Under the pieces are notes generated by a model that saw only the letters and a list, made by a program, of their open reading frames with translations, did not search any database and was not told where the DNA came from. 64,000 nucleotides of DNA. Source: Elusimicrobiota bacterium. GTDB taxonomy: Bacteria > Elusimicrobiota > Elusimicrobia > Elusimicrobiales > UBA9959. Below are positions 18,432 through 27,212 of this stretch, in pieces; positions within the stretch are counted from its first letter, which is position 1, and each line of letters begins with the position of its first letter. Where the stretch lies: assembly GCA_019135865.1 (NCBI GenBank), contig JAGVVD010000011.1:1-64000 (forward strand), written 5' to 3'. Position numbers and translations under genes: made by a program.

Positions 18432-20581
18432 GGGCCGTTACTCCCGTTCCGGAGAGGCTCGAGATACTGTGGACTCTGGCCTGGGCCGCAGGCCTCCTCT
18501 TCCTGCTGCGCCTTACCGGGATACAGGTGCTCCAGTCCTCCCATTACCGGGAACTGGCCGAGAAGAACCGCACGCAGGTCATAGCGCAGAGCGCCCCCCG
18601 CGGCCGCATCATCTCCAGCGACGGGGAACTGATAGCCGCCAGCAAGCCTTCTTTTACTCTCGTGTATTTCCCCGGCGCGGAAGTGCAGGCTTCCTACGCC
18701 GACAGGCTGGCCGAGGCCCTGGCCGGCCCGCTGGGAACGAAGCAGGAGGACCTGAGGTCCTCGCTGCGCCGCGCGGTCACGCGCGAGACCCCCGCCCGCA
18801 TCGCCGAGAACCTTTCCGTCTCGGCGATGTTCGCCATCTCCGGGCTCAAGAACATCTACAGCGGCATAGACGTGATAACGGAGGCCAGGCGGCATTATCC
18901 TTTCGGCGCCTATCTCAGCCACCTGGTCGGCTACATGGGCAAGATGGACTCCAGGGAGTGGGCGCGCTACGGGGCCTCGGGCGGATACGGTTTCGATTCC
19001 CGCGTGGGCAAGACGGGCCTTGAGCGGATGTACGAAAAGGAACTGCGCGGCAAACCGGGCGGCATTTTCATGGAGGTGGACTCGCGGGGCAGGCTCTCCA
19101 GGATACTCGAGAGCCGCAAGTGGGTCCCCGGAGCGGACATAAGGCTGACGGTGGATTCCAAAGTGCAGACGGCCGCGGAGGAGGGCCTCCGGAGCTCGCC
19201 CAGCGGCCGCGGCGCCGTGGTCGCCCTCGACCCGCGCAACGGGGCCGTGCTGGCCTTCGCCTCCTCGCCCGGCTACGATCCCAACGCTTTCGTTTCCTAC
19301 AGCGACGAGGAGTTCCCGCGGCAGGCCGAGAAGATCCCGGAGTTCAACGTCGCCGTGCAGGGCACCTACCCTCCCGGTTCCATCTTCAAGATAATCAGCG
19401 CGGCGGCCCTGCTCGAATCGGGAAAGATGACCCCGTCCGAAAAGGTCTTCTGCCCCGGCTATTACGACGCCGGCTCGCGCGTCTTCAAGTGCTGGGAGAG
19501 GAAAGGGCACGGGAGGATGGATTTTCTCGACGGCCTCGCCCATTCCTGCGACGTCTATTATTATACGGCCGGGCTGCGCGCCGGGCCGCTGGCCATCGAA
19601 CGCAAGGCGCGGGAATTCGGTATCGGCCGGCCCACGGGCATCAGGCTGCCGGACGAGAAAGCGGGCAACCTTTTCGGTCCGACGCGCCGCGCCACCCGCA
19701 AAAGCTACTGGTTCGTGGGCGACACCCTGAACCTGAGCATAGGACAGGGGGAGACGCTGGTGACCCCGGCGCAGATGGCGGTCATGATGGCCGCCGTGGC
19801 TTCCCGCGGCTCGCTCTGGAAACCCCACTATCTGGACAGGATGGTCTCCCACGACGGCAGGGTCCTGCTCTCCCGTTCCCCGGAGCTGCGCGGCGAGGTC
19901 AGGCTCGCCGGCTCCACCTGGGACCTTATCTGGGAAGCCCTGCGCAAGACGGTGGAGGAGGGGACGGGGCGGCCGGCGAGGATAAACGGGGCCGAGGTCT
20001 ACGGCAAGACCGGCACGGCGCAGACCCCCCACGGCAAGGACCACGCCTGGTTCGTCGCTTTCGCGAGGATGCCCGGCGCCGAGCCCGAGGTCGCGGTGGC
20101 CGTGCTGGTGGAGCACGGCGAGCACGGTTCCTCCGCCGCCGGTCCGATAGCGCGGAAGGTCATGGAAGCGGCCATGCGCGAGACGCTGCCCAGGAAGGCT
20201 CCCGCGCCGGCGGTCCCCGTTCCCGCGCCGGCGATCCCCTTTTCCGCGCCGGCGACGCCTCTCTCCGCGCCGGCGCTGACCGTTCCCGCGCCGGCGATCC
20301 CCTTTTCCGTGCCGGCGACGCCTCTCTCCGCGCCGGCGCTGACTGTTCCCTCGCCGGCGGCTCCCGTTCCCGCGCCGGCGATCCCCTTTTCCGTGCCGGC
20401 GGCGCCTCTCTCCGCGCCGGCGCTGCCGGTCCCCTCGCCGGCGGCTCCCGTTCCCGCGCCGGCCGGCGCAGCGGCGCCGCAGGACGCGCCGGCGGAGGTC
20501 CGGGCCGCCGCACAGCCGGCCGGTCCGGAGGAAGCCGCGGCGTACGAAGCCGGCGGAGAGCCGGCCGGGGAGGCCGAATGA
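18428..20581 (+). CDS. mrdA: Penicillin-binding protein 2 (elongasome transpeptidase) with Pro/Ala tail
   Basis: 717 residues. One N-terminal membrane helix, the PBP dimerisation domain, then the transpeptidase domain with S318-I-F-K321 (nucleophile), S373-C-D and K527-T-G. PBP2 crosslinks lateral wall peptidoglycan together with RodA. The GTG start overlaps the mreD stop by 4 nt. From about residue 590 the protein runs into a repetitive Pro/Ala/Ser tail of ~125 residues encoded by a 21-bp minisatellite; the folded enzyme is complete without it. The tail is absent from ordinary PBP2 and probably disordered in the periplasm. Confidence 0.96.
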   Translation: MRAVTPVPERLEILWTLAWAAGLLFLLRLTGIQVLQSSHYRELAEKNRTQVIAQSAPRGRIISSDGELIAASKPSFTLVYFPGAEVQASYADRLAEALAGPLGTKQEDLRSSLRRAVTRETPARIAENLSVSAMFAISGLKNIYSGIDVITEARRHYPFGAYLSHLVGYMGKMDSREWARYGASGGYGFDSRVGKTGLERMYEKELRGKPGGIFMEVDSRGRLSRILESRKWVPGADIRLTVDSKVQTAAEEGLRSSPSGRGAVVALDPRNGAVLAFASSPGYDPNAFVSYSDEEFPRQAEKIPEFNVAVQGTYPPGSIFKIISAAALLESGKMTPSEKVFCPGYYDAGSRVFKCWERKGHGRMDFLDGLAHSCDVYYYTAGLRAGPLAIERKAREFGIGRPTGIRLPDEKAGNLFGPTRRATRKSYWFVGDTLNLSIGQGETLVTPAQMAVMMAAVASRGSLWKPHYLDRMVSHDGRVLLSRSPELRGEVRLAGSTWDLIWEALRKTVEEGTGRPARINGAEVYGKTGTAQTPHGKDHAWFVAFARMPGAEPEVAVAVLVEHGEHGSSAAGPIARKVMEAAMRETLPRKAPAPAVPVPAPAIPFSAPATPLSAPALTVPAPAIPFSVPATPLSAPALTVPSPAAPVPAPAIPFSVPAAPLSAPALPVPSPAAPVPAPAGAAAPQDAPAEVRAAAQPAGPEEAAAYEAGGEPAGEAE
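20225..20455 (+). repeat. 21-bp minisatellite inside the PBP2 gene
   Basis: Exactly 231 bp, eleven units of 21 bp, arranged as three 63-bp higher-order units (20225-20287, 20288-20350, 20372-20434) with two extra 21-bp units (20351-20371, 20435-20455). Each 21 bp encodes a heptad such as PAPAIPF or SAPATPL. The 63-bp units are almost identical, so expansion is recent, and unit gain or loss would stay in frame. Confidence 0.95.
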
Positions 20582-20582
20582 T

Positions 20583-21917
20583 ATGCTGAGCAAGGTCTCT
20601 CTCAAGAAGGGAAGGATGGACTGGGTCATACCGGCCTCGGCGGCGGCGCTGCTCTTCATCGGCACGCTGGCCGTCTTCTCTTCCGTCGGAGTGCTGCCGA
20701 ACTACGAGAGGATAATCCGGACGCACCTTATCGCGATGCCGATAGCCCTGATCTTCTTCTCCGTGGCCTGGAGCCTGAACTACCAGGTCTACCAGGACCA
20801 GTGGAAGTTCGTTTACGGCCTTTCCCTGGCGGTGCTGGCCGGCGTGCTCCTCTTCGGGGTGGCGGACAAGGGCGCCAAGTCCTGGTACAGGCTGCCGTTC
20901 TTCTCGGTCCAGCCTTCGGAACTCGCCCGCATAGGCCTGATAGTGGCGCTCGCCAACTACCTCGACAGGCGCGGCGGCAGGATCAGGGAGTTCGGCGGCT
21001 CGCTGGGAGCGATGCTGATAGCGCTGCCTTTCTTCCTGCTGCTGATGAAGCAGCCGGACTTCTCGGCCATACTGACCACTTTCCCCGTGGTGCTGGCGAT
21101 GATCTTCTGCGCCGGCGGCGGCGTCTCCCATATCGCCATCATACTCGGCTACGCCGCGGTCTCGGCCCTTTTCCCGATACTCTGGACGCTGCTCTCCCTT
21201 AACCCGGAACTCGTCCGGAACCCGCTGCTGGATTTCTTCCACGGCCTCTCCAGTTTCGGCTGGGACACGCTGATCTTCGTCGCCGGCGTGGCCGTCCTGG
21301 CCTGGGCCGCCTGGTTCCTGTCGGTCAAGCTCTACTCGAACATCTCGGGCGTCTTCTTCACCGGCGCGGCGCTCGTGATCATACTCGGCTTCTTCTCCGG
21401 CATGATGGTCAAGAACCAGATGAAGGAATACCAGCAGAAGCGCCTGGAAGTCTTCCTGTCCCCCGAAAGCGACCCGCGCGGCGCCGGCTACAACGTGATC
21501 CAGGCCAGGATAGCCATGGGCTCGGGCGGAGTGCTGGGGAAGGGCGTCTTTTCGGGCACGCAGTCGCGGCTGGGTTTCGTGCCCGAGCGGCACACCGATT
21601 TCATCCTGGCCGTGATCGGGGAGGAGATGGGCTTCATCGGCACCGGCTTCGTCATGACGCTTTACCTCATGCTGCTCTACAGGCTGAGATGCGTGGCGCA
21701 GCTGGCCCGCGACAGGTTCGGCTATCTGCTCTGCTGCGGCATCTTCTCCCTGTACCTGGTCTACTTCCTGATAAACTTCGGCATGCTGCTCGGCTTCGCC
21801 CCGGTCGCGGGCGTTCCCCTTCCCCTGCTTTCCTACGGCGGCTCCAACATGGTCGCCACCTTCTTCGCGCTGGGCGTCGCGGAATCCGTCTATTCGCGGA
21901 GGTACGCTTTCGTATGA
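20583..21917 (+). CDS. rodA: RodA, SEDS-family peptidoglycan glycosyltransferase
   Basis: 444 residues with about ten membrane helices. The SEDS signatures are visible: FFSVQPSELARIGLIVALA, MGSGGVLGKGVFSGTQSRLGFVPERHTDFILAVIGEEMGF, and the closing GVPLPLLSYGGSNM. RodA polymerises lipid II and works with the PBP2 encoded just upstream. ATG lies 1 nt after the PBP2 stop. It could be called FtsW by sequence alone; the mre context decides for RodA. Confidence 0.95.
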   Translation: MLSKVSLKKGRMDWVIPASAAALLFIGTLAVFSSVGVLPNYERIIRTHLIAMPIALIFFSVAWSLNYQVYQDQWKFVYGLSLAVLAGVLLFGVADKGAKSWYRLPFFSVQPSELARIGLIVALANYLDRRGGRIREFGGSLGAMLIALPFFLLLMKQPDFSAILTTFPVVLAMIFCAGGGVSHIAIILGYAAVSALFPILWTLLSLNPELVRNPLLDFFHGLSSFGWDTLIFVAGVAVLAWAAWFLSVKLYSNISGVFFTGAALVIILGFFSGMMVKNQMKEYQQKRLEVFLSPESDPRGAGYNVIQARIAMGSGGVLGKGVFSGTQSRLGFVPERHTDFILAVIGEEMGFIGTGFVMTLYLMLLYRLRCVAQLARDRFGYLLCCGIFSLYLVYFLINFGMLLGFAPVAGVPLPLLSYGGSNMVATFFALGVAESVYSRRYAFV

Positions 21918-22594
21918 ACGCCGACGGGCGGGAGGGACCGGCCATGCGCTGCCGTATGCGCTTCGAGCGCCGGGGCCCCGCCGGGGAAGAGGGCCATCTC
22001 GGCCTGATAAGGGACCTGAAGGCCCTGGTCGCCGGTTCGGGCCTGGCTTACTACGGCGCCAGGGGCCCCGCCGCAGGCACGCCCAGGATGGCTTTCGGCC
22101 CCGCCGGGGGAGCGGGACACGGGAGCCTCTGCGAGTACGCGGACGCCTGGTTCTCCAGGCTTTACAGGGAGGAGGAGCTCCGCGCGGCCCTCTCGCCCGG
22201 TACCGCCGGTCTGGCGCTGGCCGCGCTCAAGCGCGTGCCGCTGCTTTTCCCTTCGATCGAGGCGAGCGCCTCGGTCGCGCGGTTCGAGCTCGATTTTTCA
22301 TCGGCCCCGCCGGAAGCGGAGCGCCGGGTGGAAGAATTCCTGTCGGCCTCCGGGTTCATGGCCGAGCGGGAGAAGAAAGGGGAGAAGGTGCGCTACGACC
22401 TGCGCCCGGCGGTGCTGTCCGCCTCGTGGGAGGCCTCCGCCAACAGGCTGCGCGCGGACCTCAGGCTGCGCGCCGGGGGGAGGCCGGAGGTCCTGGCCTC
22501 CGCCCTCTTCGGCCCGGCAGCGCCGCCTTTCACCGTTCTCAGGACCGGGCTTTACTGGGAGGATTCTTCGGGGAAACTGAGGGAGATCTTGTAA
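21914..22594 (+). CDS. DUF2344-like (radical-SAM-linked) protein, diverged
   Basis: 226 residues. The N-terminal half follows the DUF2344/TIGR03936 plan: RMRFERRGPAGEEGHLGLIRDLKAL corresponds to the family RxRFxKxGxxxFxSHLDLxR, and the EYAD motif to the family EYxD. The central YSQGFNPHP-type motif has decayed to YYGARGPAAGTP. Family members normally accompany a radical SAM protein and lie just before RNase G; here rng follows but the radical SAM gene is missing and rodA sits in its place. Start overlaps the rodA stop (ATGA). Function unknown. Confidence 0.6.
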   Translation: MNADGREGPAMRCRMRFERRGPAGEEGHLGLIRDLKALVAGSGLAYYGARGPAAGTPRMAFGPAGGAGHGSLCEYADAWFSRLYREEELRAALSPGTAGLALAALKRVPLLFPSIEASASVARFELDFSSAPPEAERRVEEFLSASGFMAEREKKGEKVRYDLRPAVLSASWEASANRLRADLRLRAGGRPEVLASALFGPAAPPFTVLRTGLYWEDSSGKLREIL

Positions 22595-22608
22595 GACGCC
22601 ATCGGCGG

Positions 22609-22633
22609 GGGACACCATGCGGCATGGTGTCCC
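22609..22633. repeat. Perfect palindrome, copy 2 (GGGACACCATGC type)
   Basis: GGGACACCATGC (22609-22620), one G, then its reverse complement (22622-22633). The arm core is identical to copy 1 at 9789-9815. It lies in the 77-nt gap before the rng gene, 38 nt ahead of its ATG. Both copies are followed by a loosely similar ATACG...GGAGG stretch. Confidence 0.8.
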
Positions 22634-22671
22634 AGTACCATACGACGCTGGCAGGAGGACATTTAAGGAAC

Positions 22672-24123
22672 ATGGCAAACGAGAAAAAAGTCAGGAAGGA
22701 GATATTCGCCAACACCTCTTTCGAGGAGACGCGGATAGCGGTAGTGGAGGACGGCCGCATGGCCGAGCTGTTCTGGAAGCGGCAGTCGAGCGGCAACATC
22801 GTCGGCAACATCTACAAGGGCGTGGTCGAGAACGTCCTGCCGGGCATCTCGAGCGCGTTCATCAACATAGGCCTGGACAAGAACGCCTACATCTACATCT
22901 CGGACGTGCTGGGCAGCCAGCGCGACCCGATAGAGAAACTGCTCAAGAAGGACCAGGAGGTGCTCATCCAGGTCACCAAGGACGCGATCAGCACCAAGGG
23001 CATGAAGGTGACGATGGACGTCTCGCTGCCGGGGCGGTACCTGGTCTTCACGCCCTTCCAGGAATTCATAGGGGTCTCGAAGAACATCGAGAACGCCGAC
23101 GAGCGCAAGCGCCTCTCCGATATCATCAAGAAGATCACCACGGACGCGGACATGGGCAAGAAGGGCTGCATAGTCCGGACCGAGGCCGAAGGCGCGACCG
23201 AGGAGGAACTGGAGCGGGAGCTCAAGTACCTGATCAAGCTGTGGGAATCGGTCATGGAACGTTTCGAGACCTCCAGGCCGCCGGCCCTGCTGCACCGGGA
23301 CATGGACCTGCCGATGCAGGTGGCCCGCGACATCCTCTCCGAGGATACCGCCATCTATATGCTCGACAACAGGGACGATTTCCAGAGCGTGCAGGAGTTC
23401 GTCGCCAAGATGTCGCCCGACCTCAAGGAACGCGTGAAGCTCTACGAGGGCAAGACGCCGCTCTTCAAGGCCTTCAACCTGGAGAAGGGGCTCGAGGAAC
23501 TGCGCAAGGTGAAGGTGGAGCTGCCCAACGGCGGCAGCATCATCATACAGGAGGCCGAATCGCTCTGCGCGATAGACGTCAATACCGGCCGTTTCACGGG
23601 CAGCCGCTCGCAGGAAGAGACCGTCACGCTCAACAATATCGAGGCCGCGCAGGAGGTGGCCAGGCAGCTGCGCCTGCGCAATATCGGCGGCATCATCGTC
23701 ATAGACTTCATCGACATGAAGAAGGCGGCCAACCGCCAGAAGGTCGTGACCGCGCTGGAGAACGCGGTCAGGAACGACCGCGCCAAGATACGCATACTGC
23801 CGATCACGCGGCTGGGGCTGGTCGAGATGACGCGCGAGCGCAAGCGCGAGAGCACGCTGAGCCTGCTGACCGAGGAATGCCCCGAATGCCACGGCTCGGG
23901 GCGGGTGCTTTCCAGCGAGAGCATACGCATAAAAGTGCAGCGGGAGATCCGCAACCTCACCGCGGGCCGCCCCGGCGGCGCCCTGCGCGTGATCCTGAAC
24001 CCCATGCTGGCGGAGAACCTGCGGCGCAAGCACGCGATGATGGAGAAGAACGTGCAGCGTTCTTTCAAGATCGCCTCGGATCCCCAGCTGACGTGGGAGG
24101 ACTATCGTATCGTCCTCGAGTGA
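22672..24123 (+). CDS. rng: Ribonuclease E/G family endoribonuclease
   Basis: 483 residues, RNase G-sized. An S1 domain at about residues 40-125 (GNIYKGVVENVLPGISSAFINIG) is followed by the catalytic domain with the Mg ligands D302 (AIDVNTG) and D345 (IVIDFID) and the zinc-link CPEC at 403-406. It cleaves single-stranded RNA 5' of AU-rich sites in rRNA maturation and mRNA decay. No long C-terminal scaffold. Start chosen at the ATG after the palindrome with GGAGG upstream; the frame is open further 5' but that part lies within the previous gene. Confidence 0.96.
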   Translation: MANEKKVRKEIFANTSFEETRIAVVEDGRMAELFWKRQSSGNIVGNIYKGVVENVLPGISSAFINIGLDKNAYIYISDVLGSQRDPIEKLLKKDQEVLIQVTKDAISTKGMKVTMDVSLPGRYLVFTPFQEFIGVSKNIENADERKRLSDIIKKITTDADMGKKGCIVRTEAEGATEEELERELKYLIKLWESVMERFETSRPPALLHRDMDLPMQVARDILSEDTAIYMLDNRDDFQSVQEFVAKMSPDLKERVKLYEGKTPLFKAFNLEKGLEELRKVKVELPNGGSIIIQEAESLCAIDVNTGRFTGSRSQEETVTLNNIEAAQEVARQLRLRNIGGIIVIDFIDMKKAANRQKVVTALENAVRNDRAKIRILPITRLGLVEMTRERKRESTLSLLTEECPECHGSGRVLSSESIRIKVQREIRNLTAGRPGGALRVILNPMLAENLRRKHAMMEKNVQRSFKIASDPQLTWEDYRIVLE

Positions 24124-24150
24124 GAGCCCGGGGAGAACTCAGGAGAAGCC

Positions 24151-25875
24151 ATGCTTAAAAAGACACTGCTGACGCTCATACTGGCCGCGGGCGTTCCGTC
24201 CACCGCCGCGGCCGCCGTGGAGGAAGCTTCGTTCAGCCGGAACGGGAAGTACGCCGGGAAACTGGAGACCTACAGTTACGGCGGCGAGACCTACTTCGAC
24301 GCCTCGCGCCTGTCGCGCTACCTGGGAGGGAAGATCTACTGGTACCCGGTCTCGGGGAAGCTGGTCTTCCAGCTCAAGGGCAGGAGGGTCCAGGCCTCGG
24401 TCAAGAGCGACGAGGTGCTCTACGACAAGGAAGCCGCGGAGATGAGGTCCCCCGTGATCGTCAGGGGCGGCAGGTCCTTCCTTTCCAGGGAGTTCTTCGT
24501 CTCCGATCACTTCCATTCCTGTTTCGGCTTCAGGCTGCGTTACGACGAGGCCTCCCGGTCGCTGGACGTGATGGAGAAGATGAGCGTGGCCTCCTACAAT
24601 TACTTCTCCCACAAGGACAAGACCCGCTTCGTGCTCTACCTCAACGAGCCGCTGGAATACCAGACCTACCAGAAGTCCAACGGCCTGCTCACGATGGTGA
24701 TCGCGGGCGGCAGCCTGGCCTCGCCCGAGAAGATAGAGGTCGGCGACGGGCTGGTCAACTCCATAGAGCTCATCCAGGACAACAAGGTGCTGCGGGTGGG
24801 CGTGGCCATGGGGGAGAAGGCCGCGGGCTTCAACGCCTTCAAACTCTCCGACCCGGACCGCATAGTCCTGGACATACTTGCCGCTCCCGCCGACCGGCCG
24901 GCCGCCGGGCGGGCCGGTCCGGACGCCGCCGCGGACCAGGTCATACCTCCTTCCGCCCCCGCCGCCGGCGCGGAGCCCGCCGTGGAGGAACTGCCCCCTT
25001 CTTCCTCCGGGACGGAAGGCGGACCGGCCCCCCGGGCCTCTCCCGCGGCGGCGGACGGGTCTCTCGCGCCGCCGACGCCCTCCGTGCTGCCGGCGGCCGC
25101 GTCCGTTCCGGCCCCCGCGCCGCTCCCTTCGCCCGCGGCCGCTCCGGCGCCGTTCACGCCCGGCCTGCCCGACAAGGCGGTGCTGGACCCCAAGGCCAGG
25201 AAGAAAGTGATAATAGACGCCGGGCACGGCGGCAAGGACCCCGGCGGCCGGCGCATCTCGGGGATGAGGGAGAAGGACATAAATCTGGCGGTGGCGAAGG
25301 AGCTTTGGAAACTGCTCGAGAAGGAAGGTTTCTTCGACGTGCTGATGGTCCGGACCTCGGACGTGTTCGTCCCGCTGGCCGCCAGGTCCGAGTTCGCCAA
25401 CAGGCACAAGGCCGACGTTTTCATTTCGATACACGCCAACGCCACGCGCCGCTCCTCGGAGCACGGCTTCGAGATCTATTTCATGTCCGAGAACGCCTCG
25501 GACCCCATGGCGGCCGAGGTGGCCGACTACGAGAACTCGGTGCTGGACCTGGAGGACGATTCCTCCCGGCCGGACCCGGCGGCCATGCTGCTGCACTCGC
25601 TGGCCCGCAACGAGTACCTCAACGAGGGCAGCCAGCTCGCCGCTTTCATCACCCGCGAGTTCGAGCGCCACACCCCTTTCAAGAACCGCGGCGTCAAGCA
25701 GGCCGCCTTCTACGTGCTGCGCGGCACCTACGCCCCGGGGGTCCTGCTGGAGATGGGCTTCATGACCAATCCGAGCGACCAGAAGAACCTCAGCAGCAAG
25801 AGCGTGCAGGCGAAACTCGCCAGGGCCATACACAACGGCCTGAGCAAGTACGCGGAGCTCAAGGGCTGGAAATAA
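24151..25875 (+). CDS. N-acetylmuramoyl-L-alanine amidase (AmiC-like, AMIN + Amidase_3)
   Basis: 574 residues. A signal peptide (residues 1-22, ending STAAAA) leads to a periplasmic N-terminal region with a beta-rich segment and an AMIN-like domain (about 140-245), a Pro/Ala linker (250-340), and the Amidase_3 domain with zinc ligands H359, E374, H428 and catalytic E534. It cleaves the amide between MurNAc and the stem peptide, usually during cell separation. The N-terminal domain resembles copper amine oxidase N-domain repeats, less certain. Good AGGAG site. Confidence 0.92.
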   Translation: MLKKTLLTLILAAGVPSTAAAAVEEASFSRNGKYAGKLETYSYGGETYFDASRLSRYLGGKIYWYPVSGKLVFQLKGRRVQASVKSDEVLYDKEAAEMRSPVIVRGGRSFLSREFFVSDHFHSCFGFRLRYDEASRSLDVMEKMSVASYNYFSHKDKTRFVLYLNEPLEYQTYQKSNGLLTMVIAGGSLASPEKIEVGDGLVNSIELIQDNKVLRVGVAMGEKAAGFNAFKLSDPDRIVLDILAAPADRPAAGRAGPDAAADQVIPPSAPAAGAEPAVEELPPSSSGTEGGPAPRASPAAADGSLAPPTPSVLPAAASVPAPAPLPSPAAAPAPFTPGLPDKAVLDPKARKKVIIDAGHGGKDPGGRRISGMREKDINLAVAKELWKLLEKEGFFDVLMVRTSDVFVPLAARSEFANRHKADVFISIHANATRRSSEHGFEIYFMSENASDPMAAEVADYENSVLDLEDDSSRPDPAAMLLHSLARNEYLNEGSQLAAFITREFERHTPFKNRGVKQAAFYVLRGTYAPGVLLEMGFMTNPSDQKNLSSKSVQAKLARAIHNGLSKYAELKGWK

Positions 25876-25884
25876 TCCCGTGAT

Positions 25885-26706
25885 ATGAAAAAGGGCGACA
25901 GACCCATAGGCGTTTTCGATTCCGGCCTGGGCGGGCTGACCGTGCTGGCGGCCCTGCGCCGGGCCCTGCCGCGCGAGAATTTCATCTATTTCGGCGACAC
26001 CGCCCGCGTCCCTTACGGCACCAAGTCTCCCGAGGCCGTCAGGCAGTTCTCCGGCGAGATAACGGCCTGGCTCGTCTCGAAGGGGATAAAGACGCTGGTC
26101 GTGGCCTGCAATACGGCCTCTTCCGTCGCGCTGGACGCCGTGCGGGCGGCCGCCCGCGGCGTGGAGGTCACGGGGGTCATAGAGCCCGGGGCCTCGGCCT
26201 TCGCGGCCTCGGGGGGGCGGAAGGTCCTGGTGATAGGGACGGCCGCGACCGTCTCCAGCCGGGCGTACGGCCGCGCCCTGCGGCGGGCCGTTCCCGGCGC
26301 GCTGGTCACGGAGCGGGCCTGCCCGCTTTTCGTGCCGCTCGTGGAGGAGGGCTGGAGCGCCCCGGCGCGCGGGCGCCGCGCCGCCGCCGTCACAAGGCTG
26401 GCCGCGGAGGAGTATCTTTCGCGCTACCGCGGCAAAGGCTACGATTCGCTGATACTGGGCTGCACCCATTATCCGCTGCTGAAAGGCATAATAGCGCGGG
26501 CCGTCGGCGGCAAAATTAATATAATTGATTCCGCGGAAGCCGCCGCGCTGGAGGTAAGGAGAACCCTCGCCCGCGCCGGTCTGCTCCGGCCGTCCGGCTC
26601 CGGCCGCGCCGAGTTCTTCGTGAGCGACGCCCCGCGCCGTTTCGCCGCGCTGGCTTCGGCCCTGGTCGGCATAAAGCCCCGCCGGGTCGGGGTCAAAAGG
26701 TTCTAG
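25885..26706 (+). CDS. murI: Glutamate racemase
   Basis: 273 residues; converts L- to D-glutamate for peptidoglycan. Both catalytic cysteines are present, C75 in VVACNTASS and C193 in LGCTHYPLL, along with the N-terminal IGVFDSGLGGLTVL. It follows the amidase by 9 nt, so wall synthesis and turnover genes are grouped. The Shine-Dalgarno is poor. Confidence 0.97.
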   Translation: MKKGDRPIGVFDSGLGGLTVLAALRRALPRENFIYFGDTARVPYGTKSPEAVRQFSGEITAWLVSKGIKTLVVACNTASSVALDAVRAAARGVEVTGVIEPGASAFAASGGRKVLVIGTAATVSSRAYGRALRRAVPGALVTERACPLFVPLVEEGWSAPARGRRAAAVTRLAAEEYLSRYRGKGYDSLILGCTHYPLLKGIIARAVGGKINIIDSAEAAALEVRRTLARAGLLRPSGSGRAEFFVSDAPRRFAALASALVGIKPRRVGVKRF

Positions 26707-26718
26707 GAGATCCCCGTT

Positions 26719-27081
26719 ATGAAAAAGGTTGTGTTCCTGATAGCGCTCGCGGCCCTGCCGCTCTCGCTGTATTCCCAGCAGAAAGGTCCGGCGCAGGCGG
26801 CGGACGAAGAGGAGGGAGGGGTCGTGATCGACGGCGCCGAGACCGCCGGCCCGGTCTGGTCCGCGGAGCAGCCGGAAGAGGCGGCGACCGCGTCCGGCGC
26901 CGCGGACCCCGGCGCCCTTCCGGCCTCGCTGGGCGACGTGCGCGGCACGTTGACGGACGGCGGGCGCAGCATACTCGTCCTGCAGGCCGACGACGGCACC
27001 ATAAGTTTCGTGCAGGTCGTTTTCGGCAAGGGGGGCGTCTCCTGGAAGCCGGCCGGCTCCCTGCGCCGGAGCCGCGAATAG
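26719..27081 (+). CDS. Small exported protein, unknown
   Basis: 120 residues. A signal peptide is clear (MKKVVFLIALAALPLSLYSQ). The next ~55 residues are acidic and low in complexity; the last ~45 (LGDVRGTLTDGGRSILVLQADDGTISFVQVVFGKGGVSWKP) look like a small beta domain. I recognise no family. GGAG lies 8 nt upstream of the ATG, and the gene follows murI by 12 nt. Confidence 0.7.
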   Translation: MKKVVFLIALAALPLSLYSQQKGPAQAADEEEGGVVIDGAETAGPVWSAEQPEEAATASGAADPGALPASLGDVRGTLTDGGRSILVLQADDGTISFVQVVFGKGGVSWKPAGSLRRSRE

Positions 27082-27097
27082 ATCTTTTCGGAGGTGA

Positions 27098-27212
27098 GGC
27101 CCGGCGAAGAGCGAAACGCGGTGCGTTTCGCGCCCGGGCCGCAAGGCCGCAGGCGGTCACCCGCGTAAGCGTGACCGCCGAGGCGCGGCCGGAGAAAGCC
27201 GCTATGCGGCTT
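27098..27212 (+). other. Array of GC-rich stem-loops before the HicA-like gene
   Basis: The 143-nt gap packs several perfect hairpins: a 9-bp stem GCGAAACGC/GCGTTTCGC (27111-27131) inside a 7-bp outer stem GGCCCGG/CCGGGCC (27098-27140); GGCC-GCAA-GGCC (27137-27148) competing with it; a 9-bp stem GGCGGTCAC/GTGACCGCC (27152-27179) whose inner part can close on a GTAA loop; and AAGCCGC-TAT-GCGGCTT (27196-27212), 3 nt before the GGAGG site of the next gene. GCAA and GTAA fit GNRA tetraloops. It could be a leader, a small RNA or a palindromic repeat element. Confidence 0.65.

Noticed and set aside
20225-20455. A CRISPR-like array
   Set aside because: Units are contiguous 21-bp repeats without spacers and lie in frame within a protein gene.
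20160-21593. A 477-residue Arg/Pro-rich minus-strand frame over the PBP2 repeat and rodA
   Set aside because: The repetitive sequence comes from reading the 21-bp minisatellite antisense; no start context or motifs.
22426-22671. An upstream-extended start for the RNase E/G gene
   Set aside because: The extension reads the previous gene out of frame and runs through the palindrome; the ATG at 22672 begins with normal RNase G sequence.
26515-26530. A TATAAT-containing AT-rich patch inside murI
   Set aside because: It encodes the conserved INIIDSAE strand of MurI and lies ~190 nt before the next gene, so there is no support for a promoter role.
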